Origin: Saprospiraceae bacterium
Lineage (GTDB): Bacteria > Bacteroidota > Bacteroidia > Chitinophagales > Saprospiraceae
NCBI GenBank assembly: GCA_016706365.1
Contig: JADJJU010000003.1
Coordinates: 124,001-188,000, forward strand
Length of the DNA: 64,000 nucleotides
Reading direction: 5' to 3'
Shown: positions 47,365 to 56,871 of the stretch, in pieces
Layout: every line of letters begins with the position of its first letter
How positions within the stretch are numbered: the first letter of the stretch is position 1
Notes under the pieces: model-generated
Database searches by the model: none
Seen by the model: the letters and a program-made list of their open reading frames with translations, nothing else
Told to the model about the DNA's origin: nothing
Made by a program: the position numbers and the translations under genes

Positions 47365-49557
47365 ATGACAAATTTTTGTAAAGTAATATGTTTCATTTTT
47401 ATAAGCACAATTTCTATAGCGCAGAAGCAAAATAACCAATGGCGATTTGGAGATGGTGGCGGTATTAACTTTAACATTTTACCTCCGGTGAATGCTCAGG
47501 ATGCGGCCATCATCACTGGAGAAGGATCTGCATCTATTGCCGACAGAAGTACGGGCGAATTATTGTTTTACACCAATGGAGTGTCGGTATGGAATTCTTT
47601 AAATCAATTAATGCCCAATGGTGCAAATTTATTCGGCGGCAGTTCTCAGCTATTGTCTTCCACAAGTGCAGCTGTAATTATTCCAGATCCGGGAAATACT
47701 GAATTATACTACATTGTAACAATTGATGAGCAAACATCGAATAATGGGATAAGATATAGTATAGTGGATATGAGCTTGAATAATGGATTAGGGGATGTTG
47801 TACCGGGTCAAAAGAATATTTTTTTATTTGATACCAGCTCTGAAAAATTGCATGTAGTTCCAATTTCCGATGGTTTGGGTTATTGGCTTGTTTCACACAA
47901 TAGTCCCGGAAATAGTTTTTATTCTTTTAAAGTGACAAGTACAGGCATTCAAAATATCCCGATAGTTTCGACAATAGGAGGTGTTCAGGGAAATGGAGCC
48001 GGGCATATAAAAATCAACAAACAATTTAATAAGATTGCTTTAGGCAATATTTTCGATTCTACTATTGAGCTATTTGATTTTGACAATACGACAGGGATAA
48101 TTTCTAATCCTGTGATCTGGAAATTTAATTTTCCAAATGCCCTGGTATATGGAGTTGAATTCTCACCGAATGGAAAGGTATTGTATGTTAGTAATTTTGA
48201 GAGAGTGATTCAATACGATATTTCTTTATCAGGTGCAATCAATATTGAGAACTCTGCCTATCAGGTTAGTTCGGGAACATATCAGGCCGGAGCATTACAA
48301 TTGGGTCCGAATAATAAAATATACATTAACGCAGGTAGCATTGATGCCATTAGCTGCCCAAACAATTTAGGTCCTTTCTGTAATCTTCAGAGAAACGTAA
48401 TTGCTAATCAATCAGGCGGAGGTGGATACGGCTTGCCTCAATGGATTTACTATTACGATGACAGCATAAGCCTGGCATCCAATTCAATATTATATGTGGA
48501 TACTTGCCTTGGAAACGCTACTCAATTCCGTCTGGAAAATATTGAAGGCAATACAAATATTGAATGGGATTTTGGAGATCCCAACTCCGGTCCAAATAAT
48601 TCAGCTAATGGTCCAATCGTAAATCATACATTCACTGATGCTGGGTTATATGACGTCAGAGCTATTATCAGGAACGAATGTGATTCTGACACTTTATTTT
48701 TACTTAATATATTAATAGAAGATTGCGATGATATTGAAACAAGTATCACAGGAATAAAAATTAGTGGAGACACTTGTAGCAGTTTGACATTGGATTTGCA
48801 GGTCATTGGTACAAGTAGTTCGGCTTACTTTTTTTGGAATTTTGGAGACCCCAATAGTGGCATCAATGATACTTTAACAATCACGGGAAACAGTCTGTCG
48901 GCCTTTCCTACGCATACGTTTAGTTCAGCTGGTTTGTATACTGTTTGTGTAAATTTTCAGGAGCCGGGCTTAGCTGTCTCGACTGTTTGCAGGACCATTT
49001 CCATCGGCTTATGTTGTACTGGAATTATCTCAGCGATTGATATCTGCGTTGAAAACAATATTCCATTTTCAATTGCATCAGGGGAACCCATAAGCAGTGT
49101 TTCCTGGAATTTCGGAGACCCTCAAAGTGCCGGGGATAATTTTTCATCTGCTTTAAATCCAACGCATAAATTTTCAACTACAGGTGTTTTTACAATTAGC
49201 GCCATCGTCAATTTTCCATGTGGTTCTGATACCCTGATATTCACAACTGCAATTGTAAATTGCGACACAATAACAGAATCTTGCCAGTTCTTTATTCCTA
49301 CTGCATTTAGCCCAAACACTGATGGAATAAATGATGAAGTTAGTCCTTTCACTAATTGTGAATTTGAAGAGTACGAGTTTTCTATTTTCAACAGATGGGG
49401 TGGTTTACTTTACGATTCTTCCAATCCTCTGGATAAATGGGATGGCAAATTTAAAGGAGTTGAATGTCCGGTAGGCGAATACATTTATTCAATGACATAC
49501 AAATTCCCTTTTCAGCAAACTGCAAAAGCTACCGGATCCCTGACTCTTCTGCGTTAA
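47365..49557 (+). CDS. Secreted PKD-domain protein with gliding-motility (T9SS type-B) C-terminus
   Basis: 730 residues. Signal peptide (KVICFIFISTISIA), an N-terminal propeller-like region (about 25-360; NQWRFGDGGGINF, YYIVTIDEQTSNNG, VEFSPNGKVLYVSN), three PKD modules marked by IEWDFGDPNSGPNNS, FFWNFGDPNSGIND and VSWNFGDPQSAGDN, and the type-B sorting domain FFIPTAFSPNTDGINDEV, FSIFNRWGGLLYDS, DGKFKGVECPVGEYIY. Proteins of this build are exported through the type IX system and attached to or released from the cell surface. Function unknown; adhesion is plausible. Confidence 0.9.
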   Translation: MTNFCKVICFIFISTISIAQKQNNQWRFGDGGGINFNILPPVNAQDAAIITGEGSASIADRSTGELLFYTNGVSVWNSLNQLMPNGANLFGGSSQLLSSTSAAVIIPDPGNTELYYIVTIDEQTSNNGIRYSIVDMSLNNGLGDVVPGQKNIFLFDTSSEKLHVVPISDGLGYWLVSHNSPGNSFYSFKVTSTGIQNIPIVSTIGGVQGNGAGHIKINKQFNKIALGNIFDSTIELFDFDNTTGIISNPVIWKFNFPNALVYGVEFSPNGKVLYVSNFERVIQYDISLSGAINIENSAYQVSSGTYQAGALQLGPNNKIYINAGSIDAISCPNNLGPFCNLQRNVIANQSGGGGYGLPQWIYYYDDSISLASNSILYVDTCLGNATQFRLENIEGNTNIEWDFGDPNSGPNNSANGPIVNHTFTDAGLYDVRAIIRNECDSDTLFLLNILIEDCDDIETSITGIKISGDTCSSLTLDLQVIGTSSSAYFFWNFGDPNSGINDTLTITGNSLSAFPTHTFSSAGLYTVCVNFQEPGLAVSTVCRTISIGLCCTGIISAIDICVENNIPFSIASGEPISSVSWNFGDPQSAGDNFSSALNPTHKFSTTGVFTISAIVNFPCGSDTLIFTTAIVNCDTITESCQFFIPTAFSPNTDGINDEVSPFTNCEFEEYEFSIFNRWGGLLYDSSNPLDKWDGKFKGVECPVGEYIYSMTYKFPFQQTAKATGSLTLLR

Positions 49558-49693
49558 ATTTTAAAAGTAATTATTGCCCTGGAATTAAATTTGGGTCTCT
49601 CAACTCATGTGGAGAATTGAAATGTAAAACTGCCATACTAAGCAAATGGATAATCATATTTGTAGATGCAGAAAAATATCAATAATGTCCGGC

Positions 49694-50359
49694 TTATTTC
49701 ATTGTAAGCTTGTGTATTATAGTTGCAATGTCTGAGTATCCTTTCTCTAATGCCATATCCTCCGGCGTTTTTCCATTGTCCATCTGAGCAGTCGTATCAG
49801 CTCCATTTTGTATTAATAGCTTGACCATTTCTATCTGTCCATTATGGGCAGCAGAATGTAAGGGTGTAACTCCCTGTTGTTGCCGGGCATTTACATCCGC
49901 ACCGTTCTGAATAATGAGTTTAGCAATTTCCAGGTTTGATATAGCACATGCAGAATGGAGAGGGGAGACCTTGAATGAATTTGCTGAGGCAATGTTAGCG
50001 TCAGCATCGTTTGATAAGAGAAATACTGCCACTTCGTAATGGCCAAAAAAGCAAGCCAATCCTAAAGCTGTAAATCCATCAGGTGAATAGCTGTTGATAA
50101 GCGTTCGATCAGAACGCAGGATCGATTTAATACTGTCTAAATCTCCCAGGCTACTCGCCTCAAATAAATTAAGCTGTGACTTGTATTTCTTTAGTATTTC
50201 TATTGCTTTATGATTTCTGCAATAAGCAGCAAATTGAAGGAGCGAAATTCCCTGCTCAGTATTCTGATTGCCAAGTTCGGGTGAACGATTTAATTGTATT
50301 GCCAGCTCTTCATTTTGGCCGGTTTGAATTAATGATGTGAGTAATGAAATGCCTTCCAT
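49694..50359 (-). CDS. Ankyrin-repeat protein
   Basis: 221 residues, no signal peptide. Ankyrin units: ISLLQFAAYCRNHKAIEIL, FTALGLACFFGHYEVAVFLL, VSPLHSACAISNLEIAKLII, VTPLHSAAHNGQIEMVKLLI and a C-terminal cap KTPEDMALEKGYSD. An adaptor for protein binding in the cytoplasm; partner unknown. Bacterial ankyrin proteins often lie near catalase or peroxide-defence genes; here an AhpD-like gene is next upstream. Confidence 0.9.
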   Translation of the reverse strand: MEGISLLTSLIQTGQNEELAIQLNRSPELGNQNTEQGISLLQFAAYCRNHKAIEILKKYKSQLNLFEASSLGDLDSIKSILRSDRTLINSYSPDGFTALGLACFFGHYEVAVFLLSNDADANIASANSFKVSPLHSACAISNLEIAKLIIQNGADVNARQQQGVTPLHSAAHNGQIEMVKLLIQNGADTTAQMDNGKTPEDMALEKGYSDIATIIHKLTMK

Positions 50360-50520
50360 GAGATATAGATTTCTGAGCAGGCGAATTTAATCAAATTGAT
50401 TTTATCTCATATCCCCTCTACTTAATTTCTGTCACATATCATACGATTACTTCTGAGATACAAGAAGAACAGTTTTTCAATCCTTGCTTGAATTGAATTT
50501 TTGAAATACATTTCACTTAC

Positions 50521-51096
50521 TTATTTATCCATCATCCAAATCACAAACTTCCTCAGGAATTTAGGAGGGTATTTATATCCTCTTATTGACATTCTTTTTC
50601 CCATTTCAAGGTATTCTTCCGGTTTTGCTTTCCGGGTCCCTAGTCCATCTACATATCGGTTAAACATGCAGAATGCTGCTGCGATAAGCACAGTATCATG
50701 AATTTCTTCATCACTTGCACCCTGTGATTTGCTATATTCGATATCATCAGGCTTCACTTCTTTTCCACTTATCTGAACTTTGGCCGCAATTTTGAGCAAC
50801 GATTTCATCTTATCTGAAATAGGCGCTGAATTTAAATTGTATAAAATACTCTTCATGGTATCACCCTTATCCTTCAAATGAGCATTTGCAGCAGCAGTGT
50901 GAGATAGATGACAAAATTCACAATTATTCAGATTGGAGACATAGCCTGCTATCAACTCTCTTTCCCCCTTACTTAGAGTAGAAGGTCCATGAAGAATTGT
51001 GTGAGCAAGATGGGACAAAGCTTCTCCGGAAGCGCCTTTATAAAATAACAATTCAACGATGCCGGGCTGATTCACCCCGGTGTCAATATAAGCCAT
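50521..51096 (-). CDS. AhpD-like carboxymuconolactone decarboxylase-family protein
   Basis: 191 residues. The redox motif NNCEFCHLSHTAAA (CxxC followed by His) is the AhpD/peroxidase-related alkylhydroperoxidase signature, preceded by LSKGERELIAGYVSNL. A second helical half (AAKVQISGKEVKPDDIEYS, VLIAAAFCMFNRYVDGLG) completes the usual 180-190-residue form. Likely detoxifies peroxides or reduces a partner peroxiredoxin. Single gene with its own promoter region. Confidence 0.88.
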   Translation of the reverse strand: MAYIDTGVNQPGIVELLFYKGASGEALSHLAHTILHGPSTLSKGERELIAGYVSNLNNCEFCHLSHTAAANAHLKDKGDTMKSILYNLNSAPISDKMKSLLKIAAKVQISGKEVKPDDIEYSKSQGASDEEIHDTVLIAAAFCMFNRYVDGLGTRKAKPEEYLEMGKRMSIRGYKYPPKFLRKFVIWMMDK

Positions 51097-51208
51097 ATTA
51101 ATAAATTATATGTTAAAGTATATTATAATGTGTACTGATTTCAATACCCTCCATAGATCAAACTAATATGGGTTGAATGGCAAATGTACCATTTCAGGGA
51201 GTTTATTT

Positions 51209-53788
51209 CTATTTCTTCCTGATCATATTCTTGATCCATTTTTCTAGTTCCACAGCATGAAATACTATTAAAGAAAGTGCCAGACAGATTCCAAGATCTT
51301 CCCAACTAAGCGGCTGCGTTTTAAAAATTTCATTTAAATATGGAATATAAATAATGGCAAATTGCAACCCTATTGTGATGCCAATGGCGCCTATGAGTTG
51401 TTTGTTGGAAAATATTCCTTGCCTGAAAAGTGAAATAACATCGCTTTTGATACCCAAAACATGGCCCAGCTGAGAGAATGCCAGCACTGTGAATACCATT
51501 GTCTGCCAATTATCATGTCCTGTATAAATAGCCCAGGCCTGGACACCTAAAGTAACCGCAGCCATCAAAATACCGACCCAAATGATGTGAATACCTACAC
51601 CATCTGCAAAGAGGCTTTGATTACCGGGTCTGGGATGTTTATTCATTATATTTGGTTCTGCTTTCTCACTGGCCAGCGCAAGAGCCGGCAGTCCGTCTGT
51701 AACGAGATTGATCCATAAAATATGAATTGGTAGTAATGGAATTGGCAATCCAAATATTGGAGCCAGAGAAATAACCCAAATTTCTGCGGTATTACATGTA
51801 AGTATGTATTTGATGAATTTTCTGATATTATCATAAATTCTCCGGCCCTCTTTTACTGCACGAACTATAGTTGCAAAATTATCATCCAACAATATCATAT
51901 GTGAAGCTTCTTTGCTAACATCAGTGCCATTGATCCCCATAGCCACGCCAATATTAGCCGCTTTCAAGGCAGGAGCATCATTGACCCCATCTCCGGTCAT
52001 GGATACGAAATTTCCTTTTTTCTGAAGCGTTTTAACTATTCGTAATTTCTGAGCCGGAGATACTCTTGCATAAACTGTAATATTCTCTACTTTTTTCTCA
52101 TACTCAGAATCATTCAGTTTTTCAAATTCAGTTCCGGTAATGACTTCATCTCCTTCTTCGAGAATACCTATTTCTTTTGCGATTGCCTGTGCAGTTTCGG
52201 GATGATCACCGGTAATCATCACGGTCTGAATTCCTGCTGTTTTACATTCCTGAATTGCTACTTTTGCCTCTTCTCTTGGAGGATCGATAAGTCCGGCCAG
52301 CCCCAACAATTTTAAATCCCTTTCTACATTTTCATATTCGAATGGATCAGGTAATTTGTCCAGAACCTGATATGCATATGCCAGTACCCGCATTCCTTTT
52401 TTTGCCCATTCATCTGATAATTGCTTTACTTTATCAATTTCTCCTTTATCATTTAGTGTCTCAATGATAGATTCCGAGGCGCCTTTTGTGAGAATAAGAA
52501 CTTTGTCCTCATAATGGTGAACAGTTGTCATCGCCTTTCTGTCAGAGTCAAATGGCAGTTCTTCCTTTCGCTCATATTTTTTTCTGAGACTTTTATACGT
52601 TTCCAGGGAAAGCTCATCGATCACTTTTTGTACCAAAGCAAGTTCAGTTGATTCACCCTCCGGTTTACCATTTTTGTTCAATGAAATATCATTATTGAGT
52701 GCCATTGCCAGATGGAAAAGGGAAGTAACTGCATCCTTCTTTTCAGTTTGTTTATTTTCGAGATGATCGTAGAGATCTACGACATTCATTTTATTCACAG
52801 TCAGAGTACCTGTTTTGTCAGTGCAAATGAAAGACACAGATCCCCAAGTCTCCACTGCGGGTAATTTTCTGACCAATGCATTATTCTTCGCAAGCCTGGA
52901 AGCCCCGCGAGATAAAGCGATCGTAATTAGTGTTGGTAAGGCTTCCGGTATGGCGGCTACAGCCAGACTGACCGACAACAGCAGGACAGTGTAGACTTCT
53001 TCTCCTCTCATTAATCCTGTCACAAACAACACAATACAAATGGCAAATATGATGTAGGAAAGGTTTTTGCTGAATTTATACATTCTCGCCTGAAGAGGAG
53101 TTTGGGATCCTTTTTCCTGCAGCATTTTGGCAATATTCCCCATTTCGGTTTTCATTCCGGTCGCAATGACGATCCCCTTGCCACGCCCTCCGGTAACCAT
53201 GGTTCCTTTGAAACCCATATTAATCTGATCTCCGGTAGGCACACCCTCAGCGGAAATATCCTTTATATCTTTATCAATTGCCACTGACTCGCCTGTCAGT
53301 GAGGATTCATCAATTGTCAGAGAATGAATTTCAAACCATCTTAGGTCGGCGGGCACTACATTGCCTGCTTGTATTTCGACTATATCGCCGGGTACAAGAT
53401 CATTTGAAGTTATACTTGCCTTTATTTTATCGCGAATTACAAGAGTCTCGGATGTAGTCATTTTTTTCAAAGCTTCCATTGCTTTTTCTGCCTTGTATTC
53501 CTGGATAAAGCCAACGATGGCGTTTATGATAATGATTACAAAAATAATAATTGCATCTGTGAGCTCCCCCATTATTCCTGAAAGTGCAGCTGCTGCAATG
53601 AGTATGATGATCATAAAATCATAGAACTGCTTTAAAAAAAGAAGCCATGCAGGAATTTTCTTCTTTTCTTCCAGTTCGTTCGGACCATATTCCTCCAGTC
53701 GTTTATTTGCTTCAGTTTTGCTTAAGCCTGCTTCTGAAGATTTTAATTCTTCAAGAATTTGCTTTACAGCCTGATTGTAATATTTCAT
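51209..53788 (-). CDS. P-type Ca2+-transporting ATPase (P2A)
   Basis: 859 residues. N-terminal cation ATPase domain (LSKTEANKRLEEYGPNELEE), actuator with SLTGES, phosphorylation site CTDKTGTLTVNKM, nucleotide-binding KGASESIIET, hinge MTGDGVNDAPALKAANIGVA, and ten membrane helices. Ion-site residues of SERCA-like pumps are present: Glu in AAIPEALPTLITI (PEGLP reads PEALP), Asn and Glu in CNTAEIWV, and Asn, Thr, Asp in WINLVTDGLPALAL. Exports Ca2+ from the cytoplasm. The downstream and upstream genes are separately spaced. Confidence 0.92.
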   Translation of the reverse strand: MKYYNQAVKQILEELKSSEAGLSKTEANKRLEEYGPNELEEKKKIPAWLLFLKQFYDFMIIILIAAAALSGIMGELTDAIIIFVIIIINAIVGFIQEYKAEKAMEALKKMTTSETLVIRDKIKASITSNDLVPGDIVEIQAGNVVPADLRWFEIHSLTIDESSLTGESVAIDKDIKDISAEGVPTGDQINMGFKGTMVTGGRGKGIVIATGMKTEMGNIAKMLQEKGSQTPLQARMYKFSKNLSYIIFAICIVLFVTGLMRGEEVYTVLLLSVSLAVAAIPEALPTLITIALSRGASRLAKNNALVRKLPAVETWGSVSFICTDKTGTLTVNKMNVVDLYDHLENKQTEKKDAVTSLFHLAMALNNDISLNKNGKPEGESTELALVQKVIDELSLETYKSLRKKYERKEELPFDSDRKAMTTVHHYEDKVLILTKGASESIIETLNDKGEIDKVKQLSDEWAKKGMRVLAYAYQVLDKLPDPFEYENVERDLKLLGLAGLIDPPREEAKVAIQECKTAGIQTVMITGDHPETAQAIAKEIGILEEGDEVITGTEFEKLNDSEYEKKVENITVYARVSPAQKLRIVKTLQKKGNFVSMTGDGVNDAPALKAANIGVAMGINGTDVSKEASHMILLDDNFATIVRAVKEGRRIYDNIRKFIKYILTCNTAEIWVISLAPIFGLPIPLLPIHILWINLVTDGLPALALASEKAEPNIMNKHPRPGNQSLFADGVGIHIIWVGILMAAVTLGVQAWAIYTGHDNWQTMVFTVLAFSQLGHVLGIKSDVISLFRQGIFSNKQLIGAIGITIGLQFAIIYIPYLNEIFKTQPLSWEDLGICLALSLIVFHAVELEKWIKNMIRKK

Positions 53789-53842
53789 TTTCTTTATTTA
53801 TATGTACTGGTCTGCAGTATTTGGATCAAATTTGTTTCCTAC

Positions 53843-54829
53843 TTAAAACAGATCGTTTTCACTGCTACCTGTATTCTCCCATTGATTCAAATTTTGTATT
53901 GTTTTAGCAGCTATTTCGTTTATGGCTTCCTGTGTTAAAAATGCCTGATGGCCTGTGAGTATTACATTCTGTAAGGACCTTAAATGGCTGAATATCGAAT
54001 CATTTAATATATCATTTCGATGATCATGAAAATATAAGCCTTTTTCAAATTCGTACACATCAAGACATGCTCCACTTATTTTTCCATTTTCCAAATATTG
54101 AATCAAAGCATGAGTATCGACAATCGGGCCACGGGCCGTGTTTACCAGAATAGCACCATCTTTCATGATCTCAAACTGAGGTCCGGAAATCATGTGTTTG
54201 GTTCCTTTATTTAAAGGTGCATATATGGATACAATATCGCTTTTTTTCAGGAGGTCCTCAAGTCCGGTATAATCGATATGAAAAGTTTCTGAATATGGCT
54301 GTTTTACCGGGTCGTGAGCGAGCAATCGACAACCAAATGCATTCATTATTTTTGCAAAAACATATCCGATCTGTCCGACACCTATGATACCTACGGTTTT
54401 ACCATGCAGATTAAATCCAACCAGTTCATCCAGTCTAAAATCCTGCAAGTTCATGAGTTGGTTTGCTTTATTTAACTTTCGAATTAATGAAAGTAAGAGC
54501 GCTACACTATGTTCCGCTATCGCATGAGGGGAATAACCCGGGACATTTGCAACCTTTATTTTGAGATGAGCAGCAGCTTTCAGGTCCACATGGTCATATC
54601 CCACTGAACGAAGAGCAATAAATTTTACCTTTAATTTGGCTAGCTTCTCGAGTACTTCTTTGTTAGCTATATCATTTGAAAATATTGCGATTGAATCAAA
54701 TCCTTTTGCCAATTCAACAGTATCCATGTTCAATTGCAATTCAGTGAGATCTAATTCATGTTTCTGTGCAGCTGCTTTTTCCATTGAGAGCCTGTCAAAT
54801 CCATGAATGCTATATGCAAATACTTTCAT
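53843..54829 (-). CDS. ldhA: D-lactate dehydrogenase-type 2-hydroxyacid dehydrogenase
   Basis: 328 residues. MKVFAYSIHGFDRLSMEKAA start, IALRSVGYDHVDLKAA, NVPGYSPHAIAEHSVALLLS, NAD-binding GKTVGIIGVGQIGYVFAKIM, IVSIYAPLNKGTKHMI, VNTARGPIVDTHALI (catalytic Arg), a Glu in LDVYEFEKG and the catalytic His in ILTGHQAFLTQEA. Pattern and length match fermentative D-LDH (LdhA), reducing pyruvate to D-lactate. Confidence 0.9.
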   Translation of the reverse strand: MKVFAYSIHGFDRLSMEKAAAQKHELDLTELQLNMDTVELAKGFDSIAIFSNDIANKEVLEKLAKLKVKFIALRSVGYDHVDLKAAAHLKIKVANVPGYSPHAIAEHSVALLLSLIRKLNKANQLMNLQDFRLDELVGFNLHGKTVGIIGVGQIGYVFAKIMNAFGCRLLAHDPVKQPYSETFHIDYTGLEDLLKKSDIVSIYAPLNKGTKHMISGPQFEIMKDGAILVNTARGPIVDTHALIQYLENGKISGACLDVYEFEKGLYFHDHRNDILNDSIFSHLRSLQNVILTGHQAFLTQEAINEIAAKTIQNLNQWENTGSSENDLF

Positions 54830-54990
54830 TGGCTGATTCTTGTAATTTCCACAGTGGTTTATGAGAGATAAATGAGGTCCTCCTGGAAGAGTGATTTAAA
54901 CATAAAGGTACCTGAGGCGACACCTTAATATATTTACGAAATCGGAAACTATGGCGGCTCGATCGAACGGCACATTATACAATTAGATAC

Positions 54991-55032
54991 AAAAAAGAAA
55001 GGCTGTTCGAAACGAGTTCCGAAACAGCCTTT
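54991..55032 (-). terminator. Rho-independent terminator after the CBS-domain gene
   Basis: On the minus strand AAAGGCTGTT and AACAGCCTTT form a 10-bp stem, followed by C and a T6 run. It lies 22 bp past the CBS gene stop. Confidence 0.85.
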
Positions 55033-55053
55033 ACAGCTCACCAATTTACATTC

Positions 55054-55470
55054 TTAATATTGCTCCAACATATAAGATATAACGTCAGTTGTAGTTACAA
55101 TTCCTTTTAATTCTCCTTCATCTATGACTGGCATAGCGTGATATTCTTCTTTTGCAAAAATTTCTGCAACATCCTTGATGCTGTCATGTGAACTCACCGA
55201 GCGGGGTTTAGATGTCATCACCTGAGGTATGCTAAGCATTTCCAAAACCGCTTCATCCGCTCCCTCCTGATTTTCAAATAATGCACCAAAAGTCAATCTG
55301 TTGATATCAGTGCGGCTGATTATACCACTTAAATGATTGCCATGCATGACTGGTAAATGTCTGATCTTATGCTTTCTCAATATTTGAACTGCATCTTGTA
55401 ATTTGTCTGTTTCCTGCACCAGATATACATCTGTGGTCATTATTTTGCTGACTGGTTCGCGTTTTTTCAT
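55054..55470 (-). CDS. CBS-domain protein
   Basis: 138 residues, almost entirely a tandem CBS pair: VSKIMTTDVYLVQETDKLQD to HLPVMHGNHLSGIISRTDI, then VMTSKPRSVSSHDSIKDVAE to AMPVIDEGELKGIVTTTDV. Binds adenine nucleotides as a regulatory module; free-standing forms like this are often stress-induced. The ligand is not predictable. Confidence 0.9.
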   Translation of the reverse strand: MKKREPVSKIMTTDVYLVQETDKLQDAVQILRKHKIRHLPVMHGNHLSGIISRTDINRLTFGALFENQEGADEAVLEMLSIPQVMTSKPRSVSSHDSIKDVAEIFAKEEYHAMPVIDEGELKGIVTTTDVISYMLEQY

Positions 55471-55610
55471 TATTATTTGTTTTGTACACTGTAAAGATAA
55501 TTTTGCTTAAGTTCAAAATTTGTGACATTCATTAGTGATGCAAATGACTTTTGTCATTGATTGCATAATTGAAAAGCCGATCCGGGATTCGGACTATTTT
55601 TTCTGAGGAT

Positions 55611-56507
55611 TTATTTTTTCATCAATTCCCTGAGTTCATCCATGCGGCCATTCACGATCATTTTGATTTTACTCCGATCCAACATATTATTTTCAGACTT
55701 AAAAATCCCACTGAAATGGAGGCTGAAAGGAGCATCTTTTCCAATGAGAATTTCCCAGCCTGTTTTTGGAAGATTACCATCTATATTGGCATTTATTGCG
55801 ATTTCTGTTGAACTACCTGCGGGGAGTAAAATATCAGGATCCGGAATTCCTCTCAATGAAAAATAATCCTCTATATAGAAATTAAATTTACCTTCCAACA
55901 GTTGAATATCGAATACATTGGGATTGCTAATCTTTATCACAAGATCAATGCCTTTTTTTCTTAATTGGAAAAGATTCAAATCCAAATCTATAAGCCTAGC
56001 TTCAGGAAGCTTCAGAGCAGGAAGTCTTCTGGAAATATTCATTTTAAAATCTCTCTTTCCTGCAATAGGTATCTCTACTTCCATAATTGCGTGCACAGAA
56101 TACTCAGCGCTGTCAATATTATTATCTTTAAAATATTTCATTACTGAAGTCAAAGCTTCAGCATTGATTTCTATTGGCATTTCAACTACAGAAGTATCAC
56201 CTGACCGTATGATTATTGGCTCGTTATATTCATTCTCAAGTACTTTAATTGAGTCAATTAAAAGTTTATACCTGATCTTATTTGTGTTGATATTGACAAG
56301 CAGGGGATTGTCAAGAAGTATTTTTGTGTCCATTTTGACCCATTCATTGCTTATTTCAGTGACTATGACTGACGCTACATGAATGCCGGGAAGAAGATTA
56401 TCTTTAGCACTTTGCCTGGAGTCTGATGTCATGGGAGATTTGCACCACCAGACGATGACAAGCAATATAATGATAAGAAAAATTATAATCCAGCTGCGTT
56501 TTTTCAT
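55611..56507 (-). CDS. LEA14-like (LEA type 2) desiccation/stress protein
   Basis: 298 residues. N-terminal hydrophobic anchor WIIIFLIIILLVIVWWC, then two LEA_2/WHy beta-sandwich domains: VIVTEISNEWVKMDTKILLD with NPLLVNINTNKIRYKL, and LRKKGIDLVIKISNPNVFDI with LLEGKFNFYIEDY. Proteins of this fold occur in stress and desiccation responses. Membrane-attached, bulk in the periplasm. It is preceded on the same strand by a terminator, so it has its own promoter. Confidence 0.82.
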   Translation of the reverse strand: MKKRSWIIIFLIIILLVIVWWCKSPMTSDSRQSAKDNLLPGIHVASVIVTEISNEWVKMDTKILLDNPLLVNINTNKIRYKLLIDSIKVLENEYNEPIIIRSGDTSVVEMPIEINAEALTSVMKYFKDNNIDSAEYSVHAIMEVEIPIAGKRDFKMNISRRLPALKLPEARLIDLDLNLFQLRKKGIDLVIKISNPNVFDIQLLEGKFNFYIEDYFSLRGIPDPDILLPAGSSTEIAINANIDGNLPKTGWEILIGKDAPFSLHFSGIFKSENNMLDRSKIKMIVNGRMDELRELMKK

Positions 56508-56530
56508 AAGAGCCGATTATTATTGAAAAG

Positions 56531-56578
56531 AAAAAAAAAATCTGCGGTACAGGCAATATTGTATGCCTATACCGCAGA
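56531..56578 (-). terminator. Rho-independent terminator after the miniprotein gene
   Basis: TCTGCGGTA (56541-56549) pairs with TACCGCAGA (56570-56578), with an inner AGGCA/TGCCT stem; on the minus strand it is followed by a T10 run. It ends the transcript of the 39-residue protein gene. Confidence 0.88.
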
Positions 56579-56680
56579 CTGTTAATGGATTCCGGGTCGC
56601 AAATCTTAATCTGACCCGTCCTCATCGTCAATAGTTGGGAGAAAGTTGGTTTGTTTTATTTTTAAGAATCTACAGAACTT

Positions 56681-56800
56681 TCAATTACACTGACCCAAAA
56701 GCATATATATGATGACAAAGACGATGATGGTTCCAAGACAGCCACCACCGAGTTTTTTGGCTCCATAACCTGCAATGAGTACTTTAAAAAAATTATTCAT
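56681..56800 (-). CDS. 39-residue glycine-rich membrane miniprotein
   Basis: ATG at 56798-56800, TGA at 56681-56683. The sequence starts MNNFFKVLIAGYGAKKLGGG and continues CLGTIIVFVIIYMLLGQCN: a short basic Gly/Lys segment, then one membrane helix with two Cys. An intact frame, hydrophobic helix with positive residues before it, and a strong terminator downstream on the same strand support a real gene. I have seen similar very short proteins in Bacteroidota but know no function. Located between the catalase and LEA genes. Confidence 0.7.
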   Translation of the reverse strand: MNNFFKVLIAGYGAKKLGGGCLGTIIVFVIIYMLLGQCN

Positions 56801-56871
56801 GGGTTTATTTGTTTTGATTTTTAATATTAGAGTAAGATTTTAGGTGATATTTCAGCTGAACTGCATCAGTT

